From Deroplatys truncata (taxonomy: Eukaryota > Arthropoda > Insecta > Mantodea > Mantidae): 64,000 nt of DNA. The notes below the pieces were generated by a model. The model was not told the DNA's origin, did no database searches, and saw only the letters and a program-made list of their open reading frames with translations. This document shows, piece by piece, positions 10,371-22,847 of the stretch. Both the position numbers and the translations under genes were made by a program. The DNA lies in assembly GCA_030765065.1 (NCBI GenBank), contig CM060984.1, forward strand, positions 97,879,488-97,943,487. Direction: 5' to 3'. Position 1 is the stretch's first letter, and each line of letters begins with the position of its first letter.

Positions 10371-11004
10371 ACTTTCTATACTGCTTACCTTAGTAAGAAG
10401 GTGAAATACTATATTCCACCCAAAGGTTCGATACCGATATTTTAACTAGAAATACGCGTTTTGAAGTCCCTGCATAAAACGGGTATTTTAGAACAAGGTT
10501 GTGTGTCCCTGTGTGTTTGTCTGTTGCGTGTGTGTGTCCATGCGTTTGTGAACAGCATAATTTAAAAACAAAAAGTGGGTTAGATACAAACTTGGTATTC
10601 AATTTCAGTATCTTCCAAGGATGCGACTCAAAGATTTTCAAGAAAATACCCGACTCAATGCACCAAAAATGTAGATATCGTTAAAGCGCACAATTTATTC
10701 AAATAATTTTGTTTGTTTTTCCTTAGTTAACAGTTTCCGTGATATTCCTTCTTATTGGTTTGAATGATCAAATACTTATACTTTTTACAAATGGAAAGTC
10801 GTTATTGGTTTCCTTTTTCTCTGTTGGCCATGTAAAGAGAACAGAATTTCAAAGCCATTACATAGCTACCGCTCTTAAAAGATTTGATTAACGCCTAAAG
10901 CGATACATTCCCCTAATCCATGAGATAGATAGAAGAATAAGCATTTGTAAGAATAGTTTGTACAAGATTGAGTAGAAAAAATCATGTAAGTGTAACATAG
11001 TAGA
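10371..11004 (+). mobile_element. R1 copy with internal deletion
   Basis: The head is ACTTTCTATACTGC and the TG-rich core lies at 10499-10550. A deletion at about 10658 removes the middle, so the sequence jumps to the CACCAAAAATGTAGAT block. The tail ends in AACATAGTAGA before a T6 run. Confidence 0.85.
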
Positions 11005-12017
11005 TTTTTTACGTGATTTCCTTGAGTTTGCAGGTAAATACCGGATGGAATATTCAATACCACGACCAAATTTTTCACCTACAGAACAAAATAAATAGAA
11101 ATAAAAATAAATGATGTAGGAAGCCGACTAGGCAACTAAGACCATCCTTCAGCAGGTTACCTCAAGCAGATGGTAGAGCGACTACGCAGCTATTGTGTTA
11201 TATATGTGTACATGTCCACTCAAAGCACAGCCAGCAATTCCACGATTTCAAAGTCTACATCCCGCCAAAACCCAATAGCAACAACATTAGACGGTACAGG
11301 GAGAAGACTACGCAACTATGGTCATATATAAGTAGAGATGATATAGGAAGGTGACCCGCAACCAAGGCCATGTTTTTGTACCGATTCATCTCTATCAAAA
11401 AGCCTAAAGTAACCGTCGCGGTATACTAAGAAGTTAAAGTAACGTTAAATAAGAGCAAATGTATCGGATATTTTGTATGCATTATATAACTAAATAAATT
11501 CAAACTATATTATGTTCCTTGCCGGGTATCATAACTATTATTTGACCGTTTCAGTATCGCAGTTTCACCGGTCTCCTGAAAAAAAGAAATAAAATGACAG
11601 CTGTGCGTGCGTGTACGTGTGTGTGTGTATGATGAGAAAAAAATTAACTGAAAATGAAAACGTGGCTAAATATGAGTTTCAAGGGATACAAGGTGAAAAT
11701 TTTAAGGAAACTTCATCCATCCCAGGTGAACAAAATTTATCTATAGTTTGAATTTACTGTAAATAGTTTCTTCATTTTTAATTAATTTTATACAACTTTT
11801 GTTACGTAATATATTTTTAAAAACATTTGGTAATAAGCCACTAAAAGAGGTTAAATGAAGGTTGCAGCTAAGAGCTTCAAAATTACACTCAAAATGACAT
11901 GTTTAAAATCATAAATATTAGATACTTAAGGGCTATAGCAGCCTAAACTGAGAGCTTTGAGGGCCATAAATATTAGCTGCTGACCCCGTACATAAATAAT
12001 ATGGTCATGTACAAAGC
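11005..12017. other. Intergenic DNA with a degenerate 30-bp repeat and a possible R1 relic
   Basis: At 11112-11370 a motif like GACTACGCAACTATGGTCAT recurs about four times with changes (near 11128, 11170, 11306, 11350). At about 11550-11700 TTTCACCGGTCTCCTGAAAA, then a GTGTGTGTGTGT stretch and a CATCCATCCCAGG-like block suggest a very old R1 copy. No gene is seen. Confidence 0.4.
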
Positions 12018-12025
12018 ACAATTAT

Positions 12026-12058
<33 letters not shown>

Positions 12059-12392
12059 TCCATAACACTACAGCCCATGACGAATTTAGATCTACCAACT
12101 CAACTGCCAGTCTCACGCCCATGTAGTTCTGCAGACATGGGCGATCATCCAACCGATACGGGGAGGTGATGTGGCCAGCATCAGCATCCCCCAGTCGGAA
12201 TGTTGGCCTCATCAATGTTGGCTGGAATCGCTGCCTATCGCAGCTTCTCACTTTCCTTACGATGCGGGGTGGGCACCGGTCTTATAACTGTGACTTAAAA
12301 TCCGCAACGTCATAGGTGAAATCGAACCTGGGCACATCCCGTGACCAGGAAGCAGAGCTCTACTACGCTCTAGCTCACAGCGCCATGGTTCA
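12018..12392 (-). mobile_element. SINE-E copy, minus strand, with (ATT)n tail
   Basis: On the minus strand the right end begins with a tRNA-like segment (GAGCTAGAGCGTAGTAGAGC, then B-box CCAGGTTCGATTTC at about 12318-12331). The body is GC-richer than its surroundings. The left end is a clean ATT microsatellite (12018-12057), the expected 3' tail of a SINE in this orientation. Target duplications were not identified. Confidence 0.65.
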
Positions 12393-12655
12393 GAACCCAC
12401 AAAGCACCTCTTCCATACTTGCAATTGGATACATGCACTCGGGCGGGCCCTCAATAACAGTGATCTATGCTGATCTAAATGAAGAATTCAGAGAGCGTCT
12501 ATAATTCGAAGGTAGCAACGGAGATGAACACAAATCAGGTCCCAAAATTTGCTGTGCCGTCGTGTGATTGTCATTTTTCATTATTATTATTTTTTCAATT
12601 TTCATATAGGAAGACGATGGCTCTCAATGTACAGTGACACGGTAATGCCTACTAG
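12393..12655. other. Intergenic DNA
   Basis: No gene or family match beyond a short CACTCGGGCGGGCCC stretch. Confidence 0.4.
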
Positions 12656-13190
12656 ACCGAGCGAGATAACTCTGCGGTAACGTTAAGGTTCCGGGTTTGA
12701 TTCTCATTAGACCGGCCACTCTGACCATGGATTGTTTTCCGTGGCTTCACCGGGTCGGTAGGCGAATGCTCGCGTGGTTTCTCTTCTACCACGAATTTCC
12801 TGTCCATCGTTTCTTGTTCCCGTAATTTCCTTTCATCTGTTTCAGAGTTGTAGGACCAGGTGACAGCGTTTGGCGTACTGTGGCAGGGCGGTGGAATTTA
12901 CGCTCTGAAAAAATTTCTCCCGGCGCTTGGATTCTCCTTCCCCTTGCTTCCCGGGAACTGTCTCGTCTATTCCCAAACCCCAGATTGTGAGTGGCTAGAG
13001 CAAGTCTAGACGGCGTCAGGATTGGTTTCATGTTGGACTCGTTAGGGACCCCGTCCTGGCTAGCGCACATCGTCGTCCAGTTGTGGTTGCCTTTCGAATG
13101 TTCCCTTTATCCCTTCCTATCAGGAGTCACGTTCGAAGCCCATGTGCAGTGCTGTGCTCCAGTTACTGGAGGAGCCTCAGTCTGACTACT
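12656..13190 (+). mobile_element. SINE-A copy, plus strand
   Basis: The tRNA-like head is ACCGAGCGAGATAACTCTGC with the B-box-like CCGGGTTTGATTCTC at 12691-12705. It is followed by the shared blocks GGCGAATGCTCG, TTTCATCTGTTTCAGAGTTG and GTTAGGGACCCCGTC (about 13044). The 3' end is less clear than in other copies. Confidence 0.75.
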
Positions 13191-13691
13191 CCCAACTCCT
13201 AATGCCCTCTAGAAATGCTCCGGCCAATCAGTTTAACTGTGCTGTTGAGTTCGTGCGTTGCAGCTGTCTCTAGCTTACGTGTTTTAAAGTGCTTTTCTTA
13301 CAGTTAACGTTGCCAAAATTGTTATTATGTTGTGTACTAGAAACAGACAGTTGTGACTTTCTTAAGGTGAGCTCAACAAGTGAACTGAACACTAGTTATA
13401 AGTAGCGCATATGTATTGTTAAAACACGTTATTGCATTCGGATATGATTAAATGTTGATAGGCATTCCAAGAAGAAAGGAGGCAGCATATAGCTATCTTT
13501 TTCTTCTTGCGCATCCATCGGTTTTCCTAAAACAACACCACTTGAACATTGCCTCAACGGTTGGTATTGTCTGGTGGCTCCTAATGAAGGGAATGGAGAA
13601 CTTCGGAAGCGCACAGTCTCTTGCCATCTCATCATATACATCATGCTCCAAATTATGTGTATTATGAGTACAAGTATAAAAAACAAAAGAA
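13191..13691. other. Intergenic DNA, nothing recognised
   Basis: No coding signal. A 101-codon minus-strand open frame across 13429-13734 runs into the neighbouring R1 copy and shows no known motif. Confidence 0.45.
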
Positions 13692-14675
13692 TCTGATGTG
13701 TTACAGTCACATGACTTTCTCTGCTCTTGTACAAACTATTTTTACAAACTCTTATTCTCCATCTATTTCATATTAATCGAGATAAACATTTGCAGAAACG
13801 ATCTTTTGACATGCAAAGAGAATTACATTTTACACATAGGGACCAGTTCTAAAAATATTTGATATCGCTTAAGGCGTAGTATGTTCCCCTTGTTTTGTAT
13901 TAGCAAGGGCAATATAGAAATACAGTAACTTTTAAGCATCGGCATTTATGTTAATAGATGGTAGCTAGGTGCAGCACCATTCTCTTTGCCACAGATTAAT
14001 ACTCTTTGCATATCCAAGACAAAAAAATGAATAACGAATTCCCATTTGAGAAAATAAGTATTAAAAATTTAAGGCAATAACAAGCAATATCTCGAAAATG
14101 GTTCACTCAACAAAAGAAATTATTTATATATATATAAATTCTGTATTTTAACGCGATCTACATTTTTTGTGTAGTAAAATTTTGTCTATCTCTTAGGTTT
14201 ACCAGTTATGCAAAAGTCGTTCACAATGAAGAATACTTTTGGAGACATTCCCAGAAAATTCAAGATATACATTTTATTTGTCATGAAAATACCTTAAATA
14301 TATGATATTTTAATCAAAATCGTTAGAGCCATTTTTGAGAAAATTAAAATTTTCGAAAAATGTTCCATGTAAAGGGTAATCTGGGGGTGAGGGAATTTTC
14401 TTGAAAACCTTCGTGACTCATCTCTGGAAGATACTGAACCTAAATACCAAGTTTGGTGTTTATCCGACTATTCGTTTCTGAGTTATGCTGTTCACAGACA
14501 CACACACAGACACATAGACACACACTCACACAGACACACACACGGATAAGTTTCCAAAAATACTTTTTTTTGGATTCAGGGGGTCTCAAAACATATATTT
14601 CCGGTGAAATCTTGGTATCGAATTTTCGGGTGGAATACAATACTTCCCTTACTTACTATACGTAGTAGAGAAAGT
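13692..14675 (-). mobile_element. R1 copy, near full length, minus strand
   Basis: Read on the minus strand, the head lies at 14675 (ACTTTCTCTACTACG), the CA/TG core at about 14500-14545, and the tail ends TCTGATGTG at 13692 on the plus strand. It is one of the longest copies (984 bp). The open frames in it come from the microsatellite. Confidence 0.9.
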
Positions 14676-15689
14676 AATTTAAACGGGATGGAAAGAAGGG
14701 ACCATGATATAAATAGCTAACTAATTCGCCTAACAGCTTTGAACAAAACTTTAGTCAGGTTGACTAGCCTTAGGATTCGAAACGAGGACTTACCAGATGT
14801 GAGTCTCGCAGATCACAACGGAGTCCCATTGCTGCTTTGGCAGTGTTAAACTGGCATTGTGTACTCTACGTAAGCAATGACTGCACATACAAAGCGAGGA
14901 GAGGGGTTGAAGAAAAAGCAAAACAAAAACCCGAAAAAAGGTCTAATTTGTAACAGAGTTCCCGTTCGCTGCTGACTTCTATTCTGAGCCTGTTGCGCTT
15001 GTCTATTCATTAGTGGAACAATTCCTTCCCTTGATTACAGCCCATCTATCACGCCCTTCATCAACAATATCTCTTTGGTAGAATGATGGGAGCTTCGCCG
15101 CAGATGCGCGAGGTGATCTTTTTCATACGTCCGCATCGTATTAGAAAGCAGTGGCCCAGACGCCAATTTAAAAGAGAGGGCGATAATAAAGGTCTACCAT
15201 CATTCTCTGCGCTACAAAAGCCGCTCGCTTGTAGTACGTTCAGGAACGCCCTTCACCAATTTTTGATGTAAGAGGACCGGTGCGGATAACACATGGTAAG
15301 TGTATGATTTATTTGAACATGAGCTAACGTATATATCTGGTCAATTAAATTTCCCTCAACCTTTTATTTGACTCAAATTTAGGGTTATGTCTACCTAAGC
15401 CCTGCCCCATGCTGACATATTGTTAGCTAGATGAAGCTGCACTCCACCCTACCTGCGCATGACACAACCATCTAAAGATGTTCGGAAGGTAGTTTTAGAA
15501 CAGCATTATGGGCACGGATTACTTAACTGCACCCTCGGCATTACAGACTTACATATCCATGTTACTCTCTTGGGGATTATTACAAAAACAATAACAAGAA
15601 AGAAGAAAGAAAAAGCAACCCTTTAACCACCAAAGAAGCAGAAGAGTTTAATACATTACCAAAACATAAAATTTTATGGACAGATTTCA
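14676..15689. other. Intergenic DNA with one possible tRNA-like head
   Basis: At about 14765-14840 a minus-strand B-box-like GTTTCGAATCCTAAG with a plausible upstream part suggests the head of a SINE, without a recognised body. The rest, about 850 bp, shows nothing. Confidence 0.35.
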
Positions 15690-16055
15690 TTGGTGGATTA
15701 ATTTTCTATTAAGGCAATACATCTGTAAAATTTGACCAAAAATTGTGAACATTTTAAAATTTGTTTTTCATAATAAACTCATGAATTCTAAACGTTAAGA
15801 AAAATAATGTTTTTCCACTGGGCGCATTTGAAGTACCAATTAACGAAGCTATAAGTGGACAGTCATATGCTTATTAATAGGCACGTCCAACCTTTAAACC
15901 ATGTTTTCTCGCATATCTTTTCTCCGGATTTTTCTATCTCAAAATACTCTATATATAGAATTTGTTTCAAAGTTTTCGTACTGCCTCCAAAAATGACTGC
16001 ATCAGTTTTTAAAATAATACTTCAATTTTGAGAAATAAATAATTAACTTTTGAAA
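15690..16055 (+). repeat. R3 repeat, copy 1
   Basis: It shares ordered blocks with 44133-44400: ATTAAGGCAATACATCTGTA, ATTGTGAA, CCAACCTTTAAACC, and GTTTCAAAGTTTTCGTACTG at about 15964-15983. AT-rich and non-coding. The class is unknown. Confidence 0.6.
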
Positions 16056-16139
16056 AACTAAGAATTTTTTAGTTCAAAATATAATACCTTTTCTACAATA
16101 ATCAGGGGCTGATATAAAAAATCGGGTCTTTCGTTTACT

Positions 16140-16345
16140 TTAGCGTCCTTTAACCGGGTGCTCAAATGAGTCCATAGGGGTCCATAGAGCTTACAGTTAC
16201 CCGACGTTCGTCTTTCCAGAATAAGCAAAAACTGCGGAAAAAAAACCTTATCCAGGTAACTCAACATAGCCGAGTTTCAAACTCGGGATCTCTTGAATGT
16301 GAGCCAGACACGCTATCCTAACACCACAGAGGCGGGCTGATAGAT
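16140..16345 (-). mobile_element. SINE-D copy, minus strand
   Basis: The tRNA-like head is at the right end: on the minus strand CGCCTCTGTGGTG, a GCGTGTCTGGCTCACATTC block, then B-box GAGTTTGAAACTCGG (16267-16281 region). The body (TTATTCTGGAAAGACGAACG, GTAACTGTAAGCTC) matches 33950-34113 and 39170-39366, also on the minus strand. Confidence 0.75.
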
Positions 16346-16874
16346 CCTTTTGTAAACTCATTTACTGTAACATCTGAATTATTGTATGTTATTTTTTTTA
16401 ATGCATCCTGCGAAACATTTTTGTTAGAACAATGAATTTATACAATAAAAATTAATATTTATATAACATACAAGCTAGAATTTTGAAAAGTGCCAAAGAT
16501 TTTACTGTTTACTGGCATAAATTTCAACAAGATACCATAGTATGGATTTTCCAAATTTAACATATACTTTACCTTATACGTGTTTAAAATAAGTTTTGTC
16601 TTAAATCAATCTCATTTATCACCATTGCTCTGGAAGATGACTAGCGAAATATGAGTGGAAGTTGTGGATGTCAACAGTTTCAAGGTCACCTTAATGAAAT
16701 GGGACTTGTATAGTATCTTTCCAGTATTTACGATACATCTAGAACTTCTTTCGCTTACGTCTCGTAAACTCGCAATCTCAGCATGTATGCTGATTAGGTA
16801 ACTCAAATAATTGGACGGCCTTTGCAGCATACAATGTCACCGCCTTAATGGTACAACTTTTCCATTACAAAAAG
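16346..16874. other. Intergenic DNA, nothing recognised
   Basis: AT-rich sequence with no family match or coding signal. Confidence 0.45.
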
Positions 16875-17767
16875 TCTAATGTGTTACATTCATATGACTC
16901 TCTCTATCCTCTATTGCTTATTAATGGGTATACAAATTATTCTTACGAATGTGTAGTTTCCTATCTACTTCATTTTAATCGAGAAAAACATTCCCAGAGA
17001 TAGCTGTATTACACAGTTTGTTACAGATACAAAGGGAATGGCGTTAATCAAATGTTTTAGAACTGGACGCTATGCGCTGGCCTTAAATTCCATACTCTTT
17101 CTTTGAGATCGAGAGAAAGGACCGAAAATCGACAGACTGCAAAAGAATAGCTAAATATTGAAAAATTTAATAACCGTTACCTCAAAAGCGGATGATGTTA
17201 CAAAAAAGTTATTTGAAATGAATTGTGTGTGTTTTACAGAAATCTACATTTTCTGTATAGTTCGTTTTCAATTATTGTTTAACGATTACAAGTTAAACAA
17301 GATGATACCGAATTCCTTCTGAATGAAAAGGAATTCACAGGCTATTCCCAGAAAATTCAATATATACATTTTATTGCCATGTAAATATCTTTAATATGTC
17401 GTATTTTAATCAAAATCGTACGAGATATTTTTTAGGAAATAAAATATTTCGAAAAATATTCCATGTAAAGGGTAGTTTGGTGTGGGGTATTTTCTTGGGA
17501 ACCTTTGTGTCCCATCTTTGGAAGGTATTGAATTTAAGTACCACGTTTGGGGTTTATCCGACTTTTCGTTTTTTAGTTATGCTGTTCGTACACGCACACG
17601 ACACACTGAACACAGACACACATACACACACACGGAATTTTTTCTAAAAATGCTTTCTTTTTTATTCGGGAGGCCTCATTACAAGTATTTTCGGTGAAAT
17701 CTCGTTATCGAATTTGTTTAGTGGATGCAATACCTTCTCTACCTACTATGAACATGGTAGGGAAAGT
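16875..17767 (-). mobile_element. R1 copy, minus strand, in a T-tract
   Basis: On the minus strand the head (ACTTTCCCTACC) is preceded by CTTTTT and the tail (CATTAGA) is followed by CTTTTT, which would fit a short T-run target duplication. The CA core is at about 17587-17634. Diverged but complete. Confidence 0.88.
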
Positions 17768-18191
17768 AAAAAGCTTGTTCATACCCTTTACAGCAATTAC
17801 CATGTTTTGTCTTGGGACCTGATGAAATTCTGGGCAAGAACGGAAAAAATAATTCACACAGCGGACAATATCGCAACGATAGACTCCCCCTCGTATCCTT
17901 CCAGTTCGGAAGTAGCATTCAACCATGAAACTTCTGATATCGCACAAAAAGTCCTAGTGAAAAACAGTTCTGCATCAACTTGTTTACGAAGTCGGAAACA
18001 CGTGTAGTCCAAGGTTCAATTCCCCACCTCCCCTTTGAGGTAAGGGGCTCGCTCGAATAATGAAGTTATTCATTTAAACCACCATTCATTTTACCATTTG
18101 GTCGTAAAGGCCGAATAGATCTGAAGGCCCATCATAGAGATGGCAATTTTTGAGCTACGGTTCCAGCTCCAAAAAATATTAGGTTCGAAAT
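17768..18191. other. Intergenic DNA, no recognised gene
   Basis: A 97-codon open frame (17714-18007) begins inside the R1 head and has no recognised domain. A lone B-box-like AAGGTTCAATTCCCC at about 18012-18026 has no convincing partner. Confidence 0.4.
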
Positions 18192-18361
18192 AGGCGTTCC
18201 AAAGCTAGTCAAGTATATCCATGAGCATTTACACATAATCATAGCAGTAAGTTAATATCGGCCAACTGTTATAAATAACCGTTTCAAAACTACTCAAGTA
18301 CGTCCATGAGCATTTGTAATAATCGTAACAGCCAGCTAATATCGGTCCACTGTTATTTGCC
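18192..18361. repeat. Tandem duplication of an about 85-bp unit
   Basis: Unit 1 (18192-18278) and unit 2 (18279-18361) share AGTCAAGTATATCCATGAGC/ACTCAAGTACGTCCATGAGC and TAATATCGGCCAACTGTTAT/TAATATCGGTCCACTGTTAT. Two units only. No link to the dispersed families was seen. Confidence 0.8.
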
Positions 18362-19247
18362 TGACTCGGACACTTTCGCATCATGTCGCGATCCTTCGTT
18401 CCATTCATAAAAGTATTGAAAGACGATACTCTCCTTCCTTATACTCTCACAGCACTACATTGCGTGAGGTCTAAAACATTTACTGTAATTACTGTTCACT
18501 TATTCACATTAAAGGAATTCACGTCCATCATCATCATCATCGTCATCATCACCTAGTAACCATCATGCATCAGCGATTATATGTTCCAAAACGGCATCTG
18601 GGTAAATGACCAACGCATGTGTATCACAAGAGCCTAATAGCACATTTAAATCTGATTGGCTCTTGGATTTCTAGTGGGCGTTATCCTCTATTAAGATTTG
18701 GTAGCACTATTCCAGGAACAATTCCAAGAACTCGCAACATACGTACTTGTAAAGTAGGTAACTGTTATGTTATAATACAGCTACTCTGTACGTTTAGTGT
18801 TACTTTTGTAGCAGATTAAAACAATACTCGAATGATCCGTTAGTATAAAGCTGCAGGACTTACTTTGGAACTGTATAACTGGACCAACGGTTAGCTTTTA
18901 TTTTCTCCTCTCTAAAAAATGTTTTCTCGTTCCATCTTCGAAATCCTAAAAATGTTTATTTATGTAAAAATAAACAACTACTAAAGTGTATATATGAAGT
19001 AATAAGTTGAGAAGAGTTATTAGTATGAAAACTTGGCAGCTAAATTTAAGTTTTAACCATGTTTAAAACTGTGCGGTTCTTTTCATTATTTCACACGAGC
19101 TCATTATTAGCAAAAACCGATCCCGATATAAACAGGTGGCGATCTTTGCATATGTTACTGTAATTAAGTCTATGATATTTATTTTGAAATAATTTCTAGC
19201 CAAATATTTATCGTGATAAACGTAATTGGAGTGGAGGAATTGTTTTT
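18362..19247. other. Intergenic DNA with a short (CAT)n run
   Basis: CATCATCATCATCATCGTCATCATC lies at about 18526-18550, written here only to mark the microsatellite-like run. Otherwise nothing is recognised. Confidence 0.4.
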
Positions 19248-20060
19248 ACTTTCTTTGTAAATATAGTAAGTAGGAGAAGTATTGTGTTCCAATCCCGATG
19301 TATCTCGATGTCAAGATTTCACCGGAAATATGTTTTGAGAGCCCCTGAACCCAAAATAAAAACATTTTTAGAAAAATATCTATGTGTGTGTATAAACAGT
19401 ATGATTTAAAAAAATCGTACAATTACAAAATTTGGTATTTAAGTTCAGTATCTTTCAAAGATACCACATGAAGATTTTCAAGAAAATTCCATCATCCAAA
19501 ACTACCCCTTACATCAAATATTTTTCGAAATTTTTGATTTTCTAAAAACATGACTTTTAAATATTTTTATTAAAGTACCATACATTAAATATATTTACAT
19601 AACAAATTAAATTTTCTGGAAGTAGTCTATGAAGTCCGCTTTATTCGGAAGGAATTTTGTATAATATTGCATAACTAGTAAGCATTAAGCGATAGACGAA
19701 AACGTACTAAAACAAAAATGTAGATCTCTTTAAAGCACACAATTTATTCACAATTACCTTTTTTGTGCTATTAGCCATTTCTGAGATCCGTTATTAATGG
19801 TTCGAATTGCTCTCTTTTATAGTCCTATCAACAATCAGTTGCTTCTCGCGATTGCATGGAAACAGTATGGAATTTAAAGCCAATATACAGCGTTCAGTTC
19901 TAAAGCATTTGACTATCGCTGTTCCCTTTGTATCTATAACGAAATGTGTAATGTAGATAATTCTGCAATTGTTTATTTGGATTAATATGAAGTAGAAAAA
20001 TTAGCTTTAGTAAGAATAGTTGGTAGGATAAAGAAAGTCATGTCAATGTATCACATCAGA
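19248..20060 (+). mobile_element. R1 copy, plus strand
   Basis: The head follows a T5 run (GTTTTT/ACTTTCTTTG). The TG core is short (TGTGTGTGTA, about 19383). The tail GTATCACATCAGA is followed by T4. It is diverged by many substitutions from the 41-kb copy. Confidence 0.88.
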
Positions 20061-20178
20061 TTTTAATATCCGTAATGTAGGGATACAAGTTAATTTGCAA
20101 TGGACGGTTACACATTAGACTTTTTATTACGTATTTAGTTGCTGCAGAAGACTGAAGCGAGAAACAACATTAAGAACG
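20061..20178. other. Spacer, possibly R1 tail debris
   Basis: GTTACACATTAGACTTTTTA at about 20107-20126 resembles a minus-strand R1 tail end without the rest. Confidence 0.35.
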
Positions 20179-20767
20179 TCTGATGTGTTGTGTTCACATG
20201 ACTCTCTCCACTAGTCCTCTACAGACTTCTATCAGCTTATTGTTAATCGAAATAATCTTTCAATACAGTTTTATAGTTTTGTTGCAGATATAAGAGGGTA
20301 CAGTTGGCTAAAGTGACAGTTGAATGTTTAAAAAGCGGGTCGGCATGACCACGAGAAGAAACGAATAGAGACTTCTTATTTAAAGAAATATAAGTAATTG
20401 AGAACTGAAACAAATAACAAATAATATCTCGCAAGTGGCTGTCGCCACAAAAAGAAAATTCGACATAAGTGGAATGTTTCGCTTTAACGAGACCTACTTT
20501 TCGCGCAGTAAGATTTTCTCTTACGGTTTATCAATTATACAAAATTATTCACAATGAGGATGTCTTCACAGGTTTTGGTATTTAATCGACTTTTCTTCTA
20601 TGAGTTATACTGTTCACATACACACGGACGCGCGCGCGGGTGAACTTTTTCCTAAAAGTGATTTTTTTTTATCCAGGCATCAATTTCCAGTGAAATATCC
20701 ATATCGTTTTGGGTGGAATGCAATACTTTCTCTATTTAGTATAGGTAAGTAGTATATAGAAAAAGTA
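20179..20767 (-). mobile_element. R1 copy with internal deletion, minus strand
   Basis: The tail is at 20179 (TCTGATGTGTTG) and the head at 20767 (ACTTTTTCTATATACTAC on the minus strand). About 300 bp in the middle are missing: the sequence passes from AATGAGGATGTCTTCACAGG directly to the TTTGGTATTTAATCGAC block near 20575. Confidence 0.85.
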
Positions 20768-20839
20768 AAAAGTGCTGTCGTTCAAATGTCTTACCCATTC
20801 TATGTGTATCAGCACATTAAAACTCACGAAAAATGGAAA

Positions 20840-21140
20840 AAATGTAAATAAACTACAAAGAATATCTCGGAAATGGCTATTGCTACAAAAAAGTTATTTG
20901 AAAAAAAAATTGGTGAATTTTAAAGAAATCTACATTCTTATAGTAGGTTTCTGCCTGTCATATGGTTTAATAAAGACAGCTTCACAGGCTATTTGCGGAA
21001 AATTTAAGATATAGATTTTATTAGGCAAGTAAGCATCATAAACTGGGCATTGTAATTCAAATCATTTAGCTTTTTTGAGAAATCAAAACAAAACAAAGCA
21101 AAAACTTCTACACTTAAAGGGAATTTGAGGTAAGAAAATG
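20840..21140 (-). repeat. R1 fragment (middle part), minus strand
   Basis: It contains AATATCTCGGAAATGGCTAT, ATCTACATTCTTATAGTAGG and AATTTAAGATATAGATTTTA, all R1 middle blocks. Head and tail are missing. It abuts the next copy head-on at 21143. Confidence 0.7.
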
Positions 21141-21142
21141 TT

Positions 21143-21282
21143 ACTTTCTATACCACGTACCTATTAGGTAGAGAAGGTATTGCAATTTACCGAAAAATTC
21201 GATACCGAGATTTTACAGGAAATACATGTTTTGAGACACCTGAATAAAAAAAAAGAAAAAAGCATTTTTAGAAAAAGACCCA

Positions 21283-21328
<46 letters not shown>

Positions 21329-22030
21329 TGGGTGTGTGAACAGCATATATCAAAATCGAAAAGTAGGGTAAATACCAAATTTGGTATTCAAGCTCATGTC
21401 TACTAAAGAATGCGACTCGAAGATTTTCAAGAAAATACCCCCATCCCATACTACCCCACGGAACATTTTTCGAATTCTTTTTCTCTAAAAATTGACTCTT
21501 TTGATTAAAAAGCCATATATTAAATATATTTATATCACAAATAAAATGTAAGTCTTGAATTTTCTAGGAATAACCTGTGAAGTCCTCTTTATTCGGAAGA
21601 ATTGTAAACCGGTAAACGCCAAGCGATAAACAAAAATGTGCCGCACAAACAATGTAGATCTCTTTAAAACACAATTGTTTTAAATAACTTTTTGTGGCAT
21701 CACCCACTTCCGATATATTTGTTATTGATGGTTTCAATTGTTCAATACTTTGTCATTCTTTTCAAGTCCTTTCGATATTCAGTTGTTTCTTGCGATTGCA
21801 CCCAAAGAGCATGGAATTTTAAGGATAGTGCACAGCGTCCAGTTCTTAAACATCTGACTATCCCTATTCCCTTTATATCTATAACGAAATATGTAATGCA
21901 CCTATTTCCAGGAAGGTTTATCTCGATTAAAATGAAGTAAATAGGAAAATAAACTTTCGTAAGAATGATTTGTATACGCACTATTAAGTGCTAAAGGGTA
22001 GAGCAAGTCATGTGAATGTAATACATCAGA
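21143..22030 (+). mobile_element. R1 copy with expanded TG tract
   Basis: Head ACTTTCTATACCACGTACC, tail ATACATCAGA. The internal TG tract (21285-21338) has about 25 units, whereas most copies have only a handful. The flanking blocks AGAAAAAGACCCATGCG and GAACAGCATATATC fix its position in the element. Confidence 0.88.
21285..21338. repeat. (TG)n microsatellite inside R1
   Basis: About 25 TG units with TGGG interruptions near the right end. It sits at the fixed TG position of R1. Confidence 0.97.
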
Positions 22031-22033
22031 TTT

Positions 22034-22180
22034 CTTTAGAAAATATTTGAGTCACATTCTTGGAAGGTGCGGAAATTAAATTCCAAGGTTGGAATTTATT
22101 CGATATCTCGTTTCTGAGTTTTGAAATTTCGATATCGAATTTTTGGATGGAGAGTAATGCTTCTTCTAGAAGCTAGAAAC
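22034..22180 (-). repeat. R1 head fragment, minus strand
   Basis: GAGTCACATTCTTGGAAGGT, CCAAGGTTGGAATTTATTCG and TTTCGATATCGAATTTTTGG are R1 blocks in reverse order. The TG core is missing and the final head is eroded. Confidence 0.65.
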
Positions 22181-22847
22181 ACAATTTTGAGAGGAATGAG
22201 TTTCAAAATCTTATTATACTGATATCTACTAGGACACCATGTCATTCAATAGTGTTAAAAACTGGTTCTAGAATGATTAGCCAGGAACAATTTCGATGAT
22301 TAAAACCGATTAGTTTGCGAACACTGTTGTATTATGTTTTATCGTATGCGACGCATTATACTGGGTCTGAAAGCAGCGCAGTTATCACCCTCAGAACCTC
22401 GCTCTGGTGTTGACCTCCTGCTCGGTTCCGTTTTAGGATAATGAATGATCCATCAACCTACAACACGCCATGCCCCCAATCTTGACACCGAAAATACATC
22501 ATTAAACAGTACAGACACACTGATAATTTGTTTCCCGTCTGGAACCCTTGAAGAAGTCTTTATGTAGTGGAAATTGGAGGAAGTGCAAGGTATTATCTAG
22601 TCAGTTAAAATATTGTTCACAACTTCTGACAGTCAAATGTAATTCACAATTTCCTGCACTGCAAAGAACCATTCGCCGCAGTCCAAACATTGTGCTTCTC
22701 ATAACTGCCTTTCTCCATCGCTTCCATAATTCCTATTTTTCAGGCTGTTCGTTCTTCTGACTGAATCTACTCATATGCCAACCTTGGGAATCTTTCTTCC
22801 TCATCTCCATACAATGTTAGCTGCCTTGTTTATATATATTTTACAAT
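22181..22847. other. Intergenic DNA, nothing recognised
   Basis: Slightly GC-richer than its neighbours at 22380-22480, but no gene or repeat family was identified. Confidence 0.4.

Noticed and set aside
20741..20762. TATAG/GTAAGT as another recursive splice site
   Set aside because: It is the R1 head palindrome in a minus-strand copy with one substitution and has no proper pyrimidine tract.
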